Positions 45,394 to 54,472 of a stretch of DNA of 64,000 nt are shown in pieces. Made by a program: the position numbers and the translations under genes. The first letter of the stretch is position 1. The number at the start of each line of letters is the position of its first letter. The notes beneath the pieces are model-generated. The model had not been told where the DNA came from, did no database searches, and worked only from the letters and a program-made list of their open reading frames with translations. Origin of the DNA: JALOLG01 sp963722415 (GTDB lineage: Bacteria > Actinomycetota > Acidimicrobiia > Acidimicrobiales > Ilumatobacteraceae); assembly GCA_963722415.1 (NCBI GenBank), contig CAVRNI010000033.1, forward strand, positions 135,217 to 199,216. The letters run 5' to 3'.

Positions 45394-46683
45394 TTAAGCC
45401 ACCACCGCCGCCGCTGGTTGTGCAGGCGCCGCGGGTTGGTCGGGCAGGTACCTCCGGGCCAAGAGGAACGAGATGATCGCCAGCCCCATCCCCACCATCA
45501 GCGAGACGATGCTGATGCCGAGCACGGCGATGACGACAACGCCGAGCAGTATCGCGCCCACCAGGACGAGGTCGCCGCGGCGCCAGCGGCGACGGAGCAG
45601 CGCCAACGCCACGGCCGCCGCAGCAACGATCAGCAGCACGCCGGCCAGCCGCAGCAGTCCGGTCGTTGCCCCCTCGAGGATGGCCGAGATCGCCGCGCGA
45701 CCACCAGGCTTGGCCGCGAGCTCTGGGGCGTCGTCGGCCACGCGTCGGACGGCCGAGCGGATGAAGACCATTGCGGCGATGACACTGAGCCCGAGCACCA
45801 GGACCGCTCGCCAGCGGTCGCGGGCAACGACAATGGTGGCCGCGAGCAGCACGACCGTGAGCGCGATCAGCACCCAGACGGCTCGCTTGGCGAAGGCGAA
45901 GATGCTCTGGGCGCTCTGCAACGACGCTTGGCGGTCGGCGAGGGTGTCGCTCTGGTAGACGACGAGCTGGCCGAAGTCGTCTGGCAGGTCACGACCGGTC
46001 GCATCGCTGAGCGCGGCGATCTGGTCGGCGGGAGCGCCGTCGGCCGTCATCTCGGGCACCTCCAGATCGCTGAACAACCCGAGGCCTTGGAGTTGGGTCA
46101 GACCGCGGCCGATCAACGGCAGCAGGTTCACGCTCACCTCGCCGTCGACGACCGTGATGCCGTCGACCAAGCCGTCACCCTCGAGCAGCTGCATGGCGCG
46201 CCGATGCGCTCGTTCGACGACCTCGGTGATCACGGCTTGGACATCGTCATCCGCCATCACAGCCGTCAACCTTCGATCCACGGCAGATCGGGCGCCGTCC
46301 GCGATCACGGGCGCCAACCGGGCGAGCTGGTCAGGCAACAGGTCGTTCATCAGGGCCTCGATGTCGACGGCCGCGAAGACCTGCTCGGTCACATGGTCGG
46401 CGAGCGCCGCCGAGACCTCCGGTTCGGCCAACGCGTCACCGACGATGCTCGCCACCTTCTCGCTGTCGAACACCGTCGCTTGCGCCCAGACTGCGATCGT
46501 GGTCGGGATCAGCATCACGATCGTGAGCACGCCGAGCCCGATGGCGACGGCGCCGCGGATGCGACCCCTGCTCGTCGTGGTCGCTCCGGCTGGCTGCTCG
46601 GGGTCGGCAGCCGGTCGGGTGGCGGCAGGCTCGAGGGATCTGCACCGCTGTCCGTGTTCGAGGTCATTCCCTATTCTTGCCAA
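45394..46683 (-). CDS. Large hypothetical membrane protein
   Basis: The ~425-residue protein has one N-terminal membrane helix ('GAVAIGLGVLTIVMLIPTTI') and a ~200-residue probably extracytoplasmic helical domain ('KVASIVGDALAEPEVSAALA', 'DLPDDFGQLVVYQSDTLADR'). Four or five C-terminal helices and an Ala/Pro tail follow. The first in-frame start is TTG 46683. An ATG at 46665 in another frame reads 'MTSNTDSGADPSSLPPPDRL', which looks more natural, so a frame change near 46570 is possible. The family was not recognised. A CACCC/GGGTG site lies 20 bp upstream. Confidence 0.7.
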   Translation of the reverse strand: MARIGNDLEHGQRCRSLEPAATRPAADPEQPAGATTTSRGRIRGAVAIGLGVLTIVMLIPTTIAVWAQATVFDSEKVASIVGDALAEPEVSAALADHVTEQVFAAVDIEALMNDLLPDQLARLAPVIADGARSAVDRRLTAVMADDDVQAVITEVVERAHRRAMQLLEGDGLVDGITVVDGEVSVNLLPLIGRGLTQLQGLGLFSDLEVPEMTADGAPADQIAALSDATGRDLPDDFGQLVVYQSDTLADRQASLQSAQSIFAFAKRAVWVLIALTVVLLAATIVVARDRWRAVLVLGLSVIAAMVFIRSAVRRVADDAPELAAKPGGRAAISAILEGATTGLLRLAGVLLIVAAAAVALALLRRRWRRGDLVLVGAILLGVVVIAVLGISIVSLMVGMGLAIISFLLARRYLPDQPAAPAQPAAAVVA

Positions 46684-46702
46684 ATCGAGGATTCGTGCGA
46701 AT

Positions 46703-46718
46703 CACCCTCTGGAGGGTG
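46703..46718. promoter_or_regulatory. CACCC-N6-GGGTG palindrome (membrane protein/FGE)
   Basis: AATCACCC-tctgga-GGGTGGT, with arms extendable to CACCCT/AGGGTG. It is 42 bp before ATG 46760 and 20-38 bp before the divergent gene's start. Confidence 0.7.
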
Positions 46719-46759
46719 GTGTCTCGGAACTGCGGTTCGCTCATCGTTGGCTCGATGTC

Positions 46760-47653
46760 ATGTTGGCTGTTCGTGTGGGGCGACGCTTGAGTCCCAGCCC
46801 GGCGTCGACGTTGGTGCGTCTCGCCGGCGGCAGCTTCCGGATGGGGTCGGCCGGACGCGAGGCGTATCCGGCCGACGGCGAGGCGCCCGTGCACAACGTG
46901 GATCTGAGCCCGTTCAGCATCGATTCCGTCGCCGTGTCGAACGACCGATTCGACACGTTCGTCTCGCAGACAGGCTTCGTCACCGAGGCCGAACGATTCG
47001 GTTGGTCGTTCGTGTTCGCCGGCTTCCTGCCCGATGACTTTCCGGACACCCGCGGCGTCGTCGACGCGCCGTGGTGGCGACAGGTGCACGGGGCGGACTG
47101 GCGCCACCCCGACGGCCCGGATTCCGGGCTCGCCGGCCGGGAGCAACATCCGGTCATCCACGTCTCGTGGAACGACGCGCAGGCGTACTGCCGGTGGGCC
47201 GGCGTGCGGCTGCCCACGGAGGCCGAGTGGGAGTACGCCGCGCGCGGCGGTCGCGCGTCGTCGGTGTATCCGTGGGGCGACGACCTCGAACCCGACGGTG
47301 AGCACCTGATGAACGTCTTTCAGGGCACGTTCCCGAGCGAGAACACGTCGGCCGACGGGTACGCGGGGACGGCGCCGGTCGACTCGTTCCCACCGAACGG
47401 ATTCGGCTTGCACAACATGACCGGCAACGTGTGGGAGTGGTGCGCCGACTGGTTCGATCCCACCTACTACCGAACCAGCGCCCGCCACGACCCGACCGGA
47501 CCGGAATCGGGAACGCATCGGGTCATGCGCGGCGGCTCGTACCTGTGTCACGCCTCGTACTGCCGTCGCTACCGCGTCGCCGCCCGGAGTGCCAACACCC
47601 CGGACAGCTCCACCGGCAACCTCGGCTTCCGGGTCGTCGGACTCGACGTCTGA
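46760..47653 (+). CDS. Formylglycine-generating enzyme (sulfatase-activating)
   Basis: FGE oxidises the Cys of the C-x-P-x-R motif of sulfatases to formylglycine. The 297-residue protein has the SUMF1 fold: 'LVRLAGGSFRMGSAGREAYP', 'PVHNVDLSPFSIDSVAVSND', 'HPVIHVSWNDAQAYCRWAGV', 'RLPTEAEWEYAARGG', 'GFGLHNMTGNVWEWCADWF' and 'VMRGGSYLCHASYCRRYRVA'. The last contains the two copper-binding cysteines of true FGEs rather than of FGE-like proteins, followed by 'ARSANTPDSSTGNLGFRVV'. The frame is intact. The partner sulfatase is 10 kb upstream, and both are next to a CACCC/GGGTG site. Confidence 0.93.
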   Translation: MLAVRVGRRLSPSPASTLVRLAGGSFRMGSAGREAYPADGEAPVHNVDLSPFSIDSVAVSNDRFDTFVSQTGFVTEAERFGWSFVFAGFLPDDFPDTRGVVDAPWWRQVHGADWRHPDGPDSGLAGREQHPVIHVSWNDAQAYCRWAGVRLPTEAEWEYAARGGRASSVYPWGDDLEPDGEHLMNVFQGTFPSENTSADGYAGTAPVDSFPPNGFGLHNMTGNVWEWCADWFDPTYYRTSARHDPTGPESGTHRVMRGGSYLCHASYCRRYRVAARSANTPDSSTGNLGFRVVGLDV

Positions 47654-47692
47654 CGGCGGCGCGAGTATCCGTCTCCGATCGTGTCCGGGCAG

Positions 47693-47914
47693 TCACCCGG
47701 CGTCGGGTGCGCCGACTCGGCGCACCTCCATCAGTTCGAGGCCCAAACCCTCCAGTTGCCGCAGCATCCCGTACAGCGCCGACTGATCCTCGAACGCGCC
47801 GCCGAGCATCGTTTCGACCGGCAACTCGCACACGGACAGGTCGAGTCGTTCGAACTCGGAGGCAAGCGAACGTGTCAGACGCCCCCGCACTCGTATCTCG
47901 AATCTCGAGTTCAT
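47693..47914 (-). CDS. Small protein, family copy C
   Basis: The intact 73-residue protein starts at ATG 47914: 'MNSRFEIRVRGRLTRSLASE', 'LDLSVCELPVETMLGGAFED' and 'ALYGMLRQLEGLGLELMEVR'. It shares its strand-helix-strand outline and the closing 'L.RQL..LGLEL' with copies A (33496) and B (36560). It is convergent with FGE and divergent from the YihY gene. The function is unknown. Confidence 0.7.
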   Translation of the reverse strand: MNSRFEIRVRGRLTRSLASEFERLDLSVCELPVETMLGGAFEDQSALYGMLRQLEGLGLELMEVRRVGAPDAG

Positions 47915-47976
47915 CTCTCAGCCTCGGATCTCGGGGGACCGACCGCCAGCCTCGTCGACGCATCGTGATCGTGCGT

Positions 47977-47991
47977 CACCCTCCTCGGGTG
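47977..47991. promoter_or_regulatory. CACCC-N5-GGGTG palindrome (small protein C/YihY2)
   Basis: CGTCACCC-tcctc-GGGTGACG has eight-base complementary arms. It is 63 bp before the small protein's ATG and 41 bp before the short ORF at 48032. Confidence 0.7.
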
Positions 47992-48031
47992 ACGTGGGGG
48001 TCGACCATCGAGTGAAAGGATCGCGTCGACC

Positions 48032-48106
48032 ATGCTGCCCAGCCCACGTGCCCGTGTGCTCGCCAAGCTGCGGATCTCGCCGCACTCGTCGGATCGTCAT
48101 GCCTGA
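48032..48106 (+). CDS. 24-residue upstream ORF overlapping YihY2
   Basis: GAAAGGA stands 11 bp before ATG 48032. The peptide ('MLPSPRARVLAKLRISPHSS' plus four residues) ends 8 bp inside the YihY2 gene, so translation could couple. It may instead be the true N-terminus of YihY2 joined by a frame change. Confidence 0.3.
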   Translation: MLPSPRARVLAKLRISPHSSDRHA

Positions 48107-49151
48107 GACACCACGCACGGACGACGCCGGTGATCGGGCCGATCACGAGTCCGAGTCGTCTGCTGATCCGATCGTGGACAGGTCGGACTCGAGCCGGCGG
48201 AGTCTGGGCGCGTGGAGCAAGGCGCAGATGAGCTCGGGGCAGAGTCAACTGAGCCTGCATTTCGCGAAGCACCGAGATCGACCACTCGTCGACCTCGGAC
48301 TGCGGATCTACCAACGCGACCGCGAGTCGGCGGGCACGGTCGTCGGCAGCGCCATCGCCTTCCGGCTGTTTCTGTTCTTCGTGCCGCTTCTGCTCTTCGT
48401 CGTGGGCCTGGCCGGGTTCGTCGCGAGCGTGGGTCGACGCCGACACGGTCAACGACAACGCCGGCCTCACAGGAAGCCTGGCGGTGCAGATCAACTCCGC
48501 CCTGTCGCAATCCAACAGCACGCGTTGGGTTGCCGTGCTGCTCGGGTTGTTCGGTATGGCGAGCACAGGGCGCACGTTGAGCAAGGTACTCGTCACGACG
48601 AGTTGCCTCGCCTGGCGACTGCCCATGAAGTCGAAGGCATCGATGCGGGTCGTCGGAGCGATCGTCGGGCTGATCGCGGGCATCGGTCTGGTCGCCACGA
48701 TCGTCAATCGGATCCGCACCGAGCTCGGCGTCGGGCGTGGCGACCATCTCGTTCGTGGGCGCCGTTGGTGGTGTACACGCTGGCATGGGTGGTGCTGTCG
48801 ATGATGCTGCCGAGGGCGTCGACCGACCCGGGAGTGGTGCTTCCCGGGGCTGTGCTCGTCGGCATCACGCTGGCGGGCATGCAGGCGGTGAGCCAGCTCT
48901 ACCTGCCGGGCCGGCTCAGCCGCGCATCAGAGCTGTACGGCGCGATCGGCACGACGATCGTGACACTGGGATGGTTCTTCATCCTCGGTCGGGCGATGGT
49001 GCTGGCGATGGTGCTCAACGCGGTCATTCACGAGCGCTTCGGGAGCATCTCGCAGGTCGCGTTCTCACTGCCGGTGATGCGCATCCTGCCCCGCAAGTCA
49101 GCATGGGTCAGGCGGTTCTTCGACCTGGATGATGGCGCCGCTCCAGGGTGA
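48099..49151 (+). CDS. YihY/UPF0761 family membrane protein, copy 2 (two frameshifts)
   Basis: An acidic, disordered N-terminus of about 40 residues leads to 'HFAKHRDRPLVDLGLRIYQR' and 'GSAIAFRLFLFFVPLLLFVV'. Frames change near 48430 ('DNAGLTGSLAVQINSALSQS', 'LLGLFGMASTGRTLSKVLVT') and again near 48745 ('PLVVYTLAWVVLSMMLPRAS', 'SELYGAIGTTIVTLGWFFIL'). The order and the 'S.LYGA.G....LL' motif match the YihY family and copy 1 at 40556. The function is unknown. Confidence 0.8.
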   Translation: MPETPRTDDAGDRADHESESSADPIVDRSDSSRRSLGAWSKAQMSSGQSQLSLHFAKHRDRPLVDLGLRIYQRDRESAGTVVGSAIAFRLFLFFVPLLLFVVGLAGFVASVGRRRHGQRQRRPHRKPGGADQLRPVAIQQHALGCRAARVVRYGEHRAHVEQGTRHDELPRLATAHEVEGIDAGRRSDRRADRGHRSGRHDRQSDPHRARRRAWRPSRSWAPLVVYTLAWVVLSMMLPRASTDPGVVLPGAVLVGITLAGMQAVSQLYLPGRLSRASELYGAIGTTIVTLGWFFILGRAMVLAMVLNAVIHERFGSISQVAFSLPVMRILPRKSAWVRRFFDLDDGAAPG

Positions 49152-49195
49152 CGGGCATCGATCATTGGCCCGTGGCCGTGTGACACCATCGTCGC

Positions 49196-51150
49196 GTGGC
49201 GGTGCGCTCGCGAGCTCGGCTTCTCGTGTTGCTCGGGCTTCCCGTCATGGCGGTGGCGACGTTCCCCGCCACGGCGTTGGCTGCTCCTGCTCCTACTGCT
49301 GACGCCGCGGCGCAGGAGCTCGCTGATCGCTACGCGCCGATCGTGATGCTCAAGGATCAGGAGGAGGAGTGCGATACGTCCGGCGAGCCGTTCGCGCCGA
49401 TGGCTGTCGATGTGCTGCTCGACAATCCTCAGATCGCGTTGCGGCAGGTCGGCAACGGCGATCCGACGGTGATGCGCGCGCCAGCGGCGAGTGACCTGTA
49501 CGGGTTGGGGGAGGGCTTCTATCTCGATTTTCCCGGCGACTCGTTGCAGCCCGGGTGCCTGTACGAGCGGGACTTCCAGCGGTATGCCGCAGTGCAGCCC
49601 GCCGCGGTGTACGCCCACGTCGTGCAGCAGGCCGACGAGCCCGACCTGCTCGCCGTCCAGTACTGGCTCTACTGGTACTACAACGACTGGAACAACAAGC
49701 ACGAGAGCGATTGGGAGTTCATCCAGATCCTGTTCCCCGCCTCGTCGGTCGACGAGGCGTTGGAGGTCGAACCGATCAGCGTCGGCTACGCGCAGCACAC
49801 CGGCGGAGAGGGGGCTGACTGGGACTCCGACAAGCTCGAGCGCGAGGGCACGCACCCGATCGTGTACTCCTCGGCACGATCACACGCCAGCTACTTCGGC
49901 GCCGCGCTGTACATGGGACGTAGCGGCGCCGAAGGCTTCGGCTGCGACATCACCGATGGACCGTCGACCCGCGTGGAGCCCGACGTCGTGTTGCTGCCCG
50001 ACACGGTCGACGATCCGACCGACCCGTTCGCGTGGCTGGCGTACGACGGCCGTTGGGGTGAGCGTCATTCGGACCCGAACAACGGTCCGACCGGACCAGC
50101 CGGCAAGGCTCGCTGGACCGCGCCGGTCGACTGGCAGGAGGATCTGCGCGACAGTGCGTTCGTCGTCCCCACCGGAGATTCGCAGGCGACGGAGGTGATC
50201 GACGCGTTCTGCGGCGTGGTCGAGTGGGGCTCGGTCAAGTTCATCGAGTTCCAATCGTCGCCGGGCCGCATCCTGTTCGGCATCCTGATCGTCGCCCTGC
50301 TCGCGCGGTTCCTCATCCGACGAACCTCGTGGAAGCGTGTCGAGCCCGTGCCGGTGGTGCGCCGGCGGCGGGGCGGTGAGATCGTCCGTGCCTCGCTGGT
50401 GCTGTACGGGCGCCATCCCGTGACGTTCGCCGCGATCGGTGTGCTCAACGTCCCACTCGTCATCGTGGCGGGGCTGATCGCCGGCCTGATACGACACGCG
50501 CCGCTGATCGGCAACGACATCCTGACGGGGTCGGAGTCCGGTGACGGTGCAACCCGGCTGTTGATGTCGCTCCTGATCAGCGGGCTCACCAGCGCGACCG
50601 CGTTCGTCGTCGCCGCGGCCGCTGTGACATGGATCGTCGACCAGTCGGCGACGGGCAGGCGCGTCACCGCGACCGACGCGATCAGAGCAATTTGGAGCCG
50701 CGCTCGCGACCTTGCAGGAGGGTTCGCGAGGGCCGCCGTGATCTTCTTGGTGCTGAGCATCACGGTGATCGGCATCCCGTTCGCGATCCGTCAGTTGGTG
50801 CGCTATCAGTTCATGCCGCCCGTCGTGATGCTCGAAGGTCTCGATGGTCGACGATCGCTGGCTCGGAGCTCGGAGCTCGTCCGCAAGCGGTGGTGGCACA
50901 CGGCGCTCTTCGTCGGCACCGTGTACACCATCCTCGCCGGGATCGGCTTGGTGTTGGGGCTTGCCCTGCTCGTCGTCTTCACCGGGCTACCGCTGTGGAC
51001 GTTGTCGCTGATCGTCACCATCGTGCAACGTGTTGGTCATGCCACTGGGCGCGATCGCGGTGACGATGCTCTACGGCGACGCCGTCGCCGAGCAGGCCGA
51101 TCGGGCCGACGAGCGACCGCGTCGCCGAGTTGGCCGCAAGCGACGCGTAG
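49196..51150 (+). CDS. Secreted/membrane protein with Vps62-like N-terminal domain (two compensating frameshifts)
   Basis: A signal peptide ('MAVRSRARLLVLLGLPVMAV', cleaved after ALA) precedes a ~330-residue Vps62-like domain. It has 'LADRYAPIVMLKDQEEECDT', 'VQYWLYWYYNDWNNKHESDW' with 'EFIQILFP', and 'HPIVYSSARSHASYFGAALY'. About six membrane helices follow from residue 350, with 'FMPPVVMLEGLDGRRSLARS' and 'SELVRKRWWHTALFVGTVYT' as in glycerophosphodiesterase-type membrane domains. Frames change near 51030 and 51115 and then return. The natural end is probably TAG 51148-51150 after 'RVAELAASDA'. The function is unknown. Confidence 0.75.
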
Positions 51151-51228
51151 AGATTCGGGGTCCCCGACGTACTCACCCGATCGGGCTACTGTCCGAAGCG
51201 ACTACGCATTCCCGAAGGAGCGTCCGAA

Positions 51229-51405
51229 ATGTTCAAGGCCTTGTTGGTGTTCGCCGTCGTGTTCCTCGTCGCGACGTTCCCGTCCACCTGGCTCCTGATG
51301 CTGTTCCTCGGCAACCTCGGGCTCGGTCTCAGCTACTGGGGGACCCTGCCGCTCGGGATCCTGGTCTCGGCGTCGATCGGCGGGGTCTCGTATCGACTCC
51401 CGTAG
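51229..51405 (+). CDS. 58-residue membrane protein
   Basis: AAGGAG lies 9 bp before ATG 51229. The product is two membrane helices ('MFKALLVFAVVFLVATFPST', 'LGLSYWGTLPLGILVSASIG') with a short loop, ending 'GVSYRLP'. The clean ribosome site and strongly hydrophobic but non-repetitive composition argue that it is real. The family was not recognised. Confidence 0.65.
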   Translation: MFKALLVFAVVFLVATFPSTWLLMLFLGNLGLGLSYWGTLPLGILVSASIGGVSYRLP

Positions 51406-51421
51406 CAACCGATCACTCGTC

Positions 51422-51924
51422 TCACCTTCGTCTCCGCCTCGGCGCGGCGCGTCGGCGCGCACGAGTTCGGCGTTCGGCGCGTAGGAGGCCACGACTCCAC
51501 CATCGCTGTTCGCTGAGTGTCCACACCGAGCCCTTCGAGGCCCACTTCTTCCCCGAGATCGCGCGCGGTCGAATACGCGCGAAGGATGGGAAGGACGTTC
51601 TCCCCGTGCGTGCAGATGAGAACGTCGAGATCGTCGGCCAACAGTGCGGCGACGAGATCCTTCGCGAGCTGGGTGTCACCGATCGCCAACTCGCTGCGAG
51701 CGAGCACCGGCAAGTCGTGGGCGGCGGCGACACCAGCGACCGTGTCGAGGCATCGACGAGTTGGGCTGGACATGATGGAGCTCAACTCGATTCCCATCGA
51801 CCATCTCGCGACAACCTGTCGATTGGGCCAACCCTCGCTTGGTGAGTGGCCGATCGACATCGTCGCCCGTCCACTCCTTGCGGGGCACGGCAAGTGCGTG
51901 GCGAACGATGTAGACGGTCATCAC
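51422..51924 (-). CDS. SixA-like histidine phosphatase (frameshifted)
   Basis: The start 'MTVYIVRHALAVPRKEWTGD' has the R-H-x-x catalytic motif of the branch-1 histidine phosphatases, then 'DRPLTKRGLAQS'. The frame changes near 51830 into 'LSSIMSSPTRRCLDTVAGVA' (second Arg) and 'LDVLICTHGENVLPILRAYS' (second catalytic His). Near 51560 it changes again into 'KGSVWTL', the usual SixA ending. The exact C-terminus is uncertain. SixA removes phosphate from phosphohistidine. It lies downstream of the mosaic lipoprotein on the same strand. Confidence 0.7.
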
Positions 51925-51975
51925 TTGCTCCAGGAAGTCCGTCGGTGGCCTCGTCGACTACCGGCGGTGTCCTGG

Positions 51976-54295
51976 TCAGGTCTCGGGTGGGGTCAGCACG
52001 GCGTCGATCGCGATCACGGTGCCGTTGCCTGGCCGGTAGCTCGGGCGCGATGCCGGCCGCGTCGTTGAAGCGGACGGTCTGCGCCGTCGAAGGTGATCGT
52101 GATCGGTGCGCCGTAGGACGGTTTGGACGCTCGGAGACCGTGGCGAGCTCGGCGAGCGTCCACTCGCTGTCGAGGATGTGGTAGCTGAGCACGGTGGCGG
52201 CCAGGGCGGGATCCTCGCGGAGTGCGTCGAGGTCGGCGGGGTCCATCGCCGCGAACGCGTCGTTGGTGGGCGCCAGGACGCTGAACCGGCCGAGCGCGCT
52301 CAGGTCGGGCGCGAAGCCGCTCTGCTCGATGAGCTCGACGAGCGTGGTGAACCGAGGGTCGCCGCGGAGCACCTCCATGATCGTGGGTTCGGGCTCAGGT
52401 CGGGGGCCGGCGCCGCCGTGGTCGTTGGCGCCGGTGGTTCCGTCGTCGGTGGCTCGGTCGCCGGCGGCTCCGGTGTCGGGGGCTCGGTCGTCGGTGGCTC
52501 CGTCGTCGGGGGCTCCGGTGGAGGCGTACTGCCGGTCGTGAGCCCACGCTCGTAGGCCGCCCGCAACGTTGCCGCGTCGAGTATTCCGGTCTCCGGCACG
52601 CCGAGCTCGCGCTGCAGGGCGCGGATCGCCTCGACGGTTTCGGCCGAGTACACACCGTCGATCGGGCCGGTGTAGAAGCCGAGATCGGTGAGCAGCTGTT
52701 GGATGCCGGCCACCGAGTCGCCGAGCAGGGCGGTGATGTCGCCGTGTCGGGCACGCAACGCGGCATCGGTGGCCTCGTCGTAGATACCCGTCACCGGGAC
52801 GCCGAGGTCGGTCTGGAGCGCCCCGACCGCGGCCGTGACGGCTTCGCTGTAGATCCCGTCGATCGGTCCTTCGTAGTAGCCGAGGACGGTGAGGACCTGC
52901 TGCAACCGGGTGACGAAGATGGCCTCGGCGAAGGCTTCCGCCTGGAGCACCTCGTCGAGATCGACATCGGTCGACGAGACTTCCTCGAGCGTTGCGTCGG
53001 TGAAGCGTCCGACCGTGAACCGGGCTTCCATGACGTCACCGGACTCGTTGAAACGGATGCCGCCGCTGACGCCCTCATAGTCGATGTCGTCGCCGGCCAC
53101 GAGATTGGCGAGACAGTCCTCGTACGTCGAACAGCGAACGACCCTCCGAGGTGACGGTGACGAGCATCGGCCCGTAGACCGCCGGATCGGTCGAACCGGC
53201 GGCCTGCGCGGCGAGCGCCATCACGATCGCGCAGTCGTACATCTGGGCGCCGTAGATCACCTGTTGTGTGTCAGGAATCGCGACCAGGCGATCGATGAAC
53301 GCCCGGCTCCCCGTGGTGCCGATCACCTCGAGCCCATCGACCGCGGTTGGATCGCTGGGGACCGAAGCCTCGGCGAGCCGTGGATCGAACGAACCGTCGA
53401 GACCGATCAGAGACGGTCGCCGGGACACCAGCGCTCAGCAGATCACTGATCAAACGCGTCGACTCGGAGTACGACACCATGACGACGGCGTTGGGATTCG
53501 ACGCCGCCACGTCTGCCGCCTCCTCGGTGAAGATGACACGGCGAGAGGGGTACGACACGACGCTGGCGTTGATGCCGCGCGCCAACAACGCGGCAGCCAA
53601 ACCGTTACCGGCCTGAATGCCGTAATCGTCGTCACGGGCGACGATCGCGACCTGATAGACCTCGCCCTCGGCAAGACCCGCTGCGTCACGTCCGAGCAGT
53701 CAGCTGGTCAGCCACGAACTGCACCGTGACCGAGTCAGAGATCGCGGTACGGAAGAAGTGGCCCGTCGCGTCAGCGGTCAGGTCCGGAGCCGTCGCCGAC
53801 GCCGAGCAAGCAACGCTCCCACGCTCGGTGAGCGGTGCGCAGTGCGGCGCGAGCCGACGTCGAACCCACCGGACCCAGGATGCCGTTCACCCCCTGGTCG
53901 AGCAGCTCGTTGACCGACGCCGCGACATCGCCGTCGGCCGGCTCATCGACCGTCACGACTTCGAGCGACCCACCGGCCGCCTCGATGTCCTCGGCCGCCA
54001 GCTGGAGCGCGGCCTGCTGCGCTCCCGACAGATCGCGGAGCAGACCAGCTGCCGGGCGCAGATAGCCGAGCACCAGTTCCGCCGGCGCCGCCGGGGGAGC
54101 GGTATCGGTCGTCGGCGGCTCCGTCGAGGAAACGGCCTCGGTCGTCTCGGGCGCCGCGTCGGTGCTCGAAGTCGGCTGGGTCGAGCTACTCGAGTCGTCG
54201 TCGTCGTCGCCCGAGCAGGCCGCGACCACTGCCGCCATCACGACCACGACAACAACGGCTCGATGAAACATCCTGGTTGGACGGATGGCACGCAT
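51976..54295 (-). CDS. Mosaic lipoprotein: periplasmic ligand-binding + two peptidoglycan-binding + fasciclin domains (many frameshifts)
   Basis: From ATG 54295 there is a lipoprotein signal ('VVVVVVMAAVVAACSGDDDD') and a Ser/Thr/Glu linker. A branched-chain amino-acid-type substrate-binding fold follows: 'LRDLSGAQQAALQLAAEDIE', 'GVNGILGPVGSTSARAAL', 'DDDYGIQAGNGLAAALLARG', 'QVIYGAQMYDCAIVMALAAQ' and 'GDDIDYEGVSGGIRFNESGD'. Two PG_binding_1 repeats come next ('LQQVLTVLGYYEGPIDGIYS', 'IQQLLTDLGFYTGPIDGVYS'), then a (P/T/E)n linker of about 40 residues. The last domain is fasciclin/FAS1 ('LGRFSVLAPTNDAFAAMDPA', 'VLSYHILDSEWTL', ending '...GNGTVIAIDAVLTPPET'). At least seven frame changes are needed, but the order is consistent over ~770 codons. 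It would sit outside the membrane, bound to cell wall. Confidence 0.75.
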
Positions 54296-54472
54296 GTCGT
54301 GGCCTTTCTTGCGTTCACGGGAAGTCGGAAATCAGTTGCGGTTATGGACGGCCGATCAGTTCGACCTCGGCATCAGTCGGCCCCCAGGGTCCGGCGATGG
54401 CGCACTGCCCCATCTCCGTAAGTAGCGACCTCATCACTGCGCGTGTGATTACGCTACGTCACTCATCCGGCT

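Noticed and set aside
45418..47037. 539-codon plus-strand frame opposite the membrane protein at 45394
   Set aside because: It is rich in His/Arg/Gln with no domain. The minus strand has membrane helices and the frame runs through the FGE start region.
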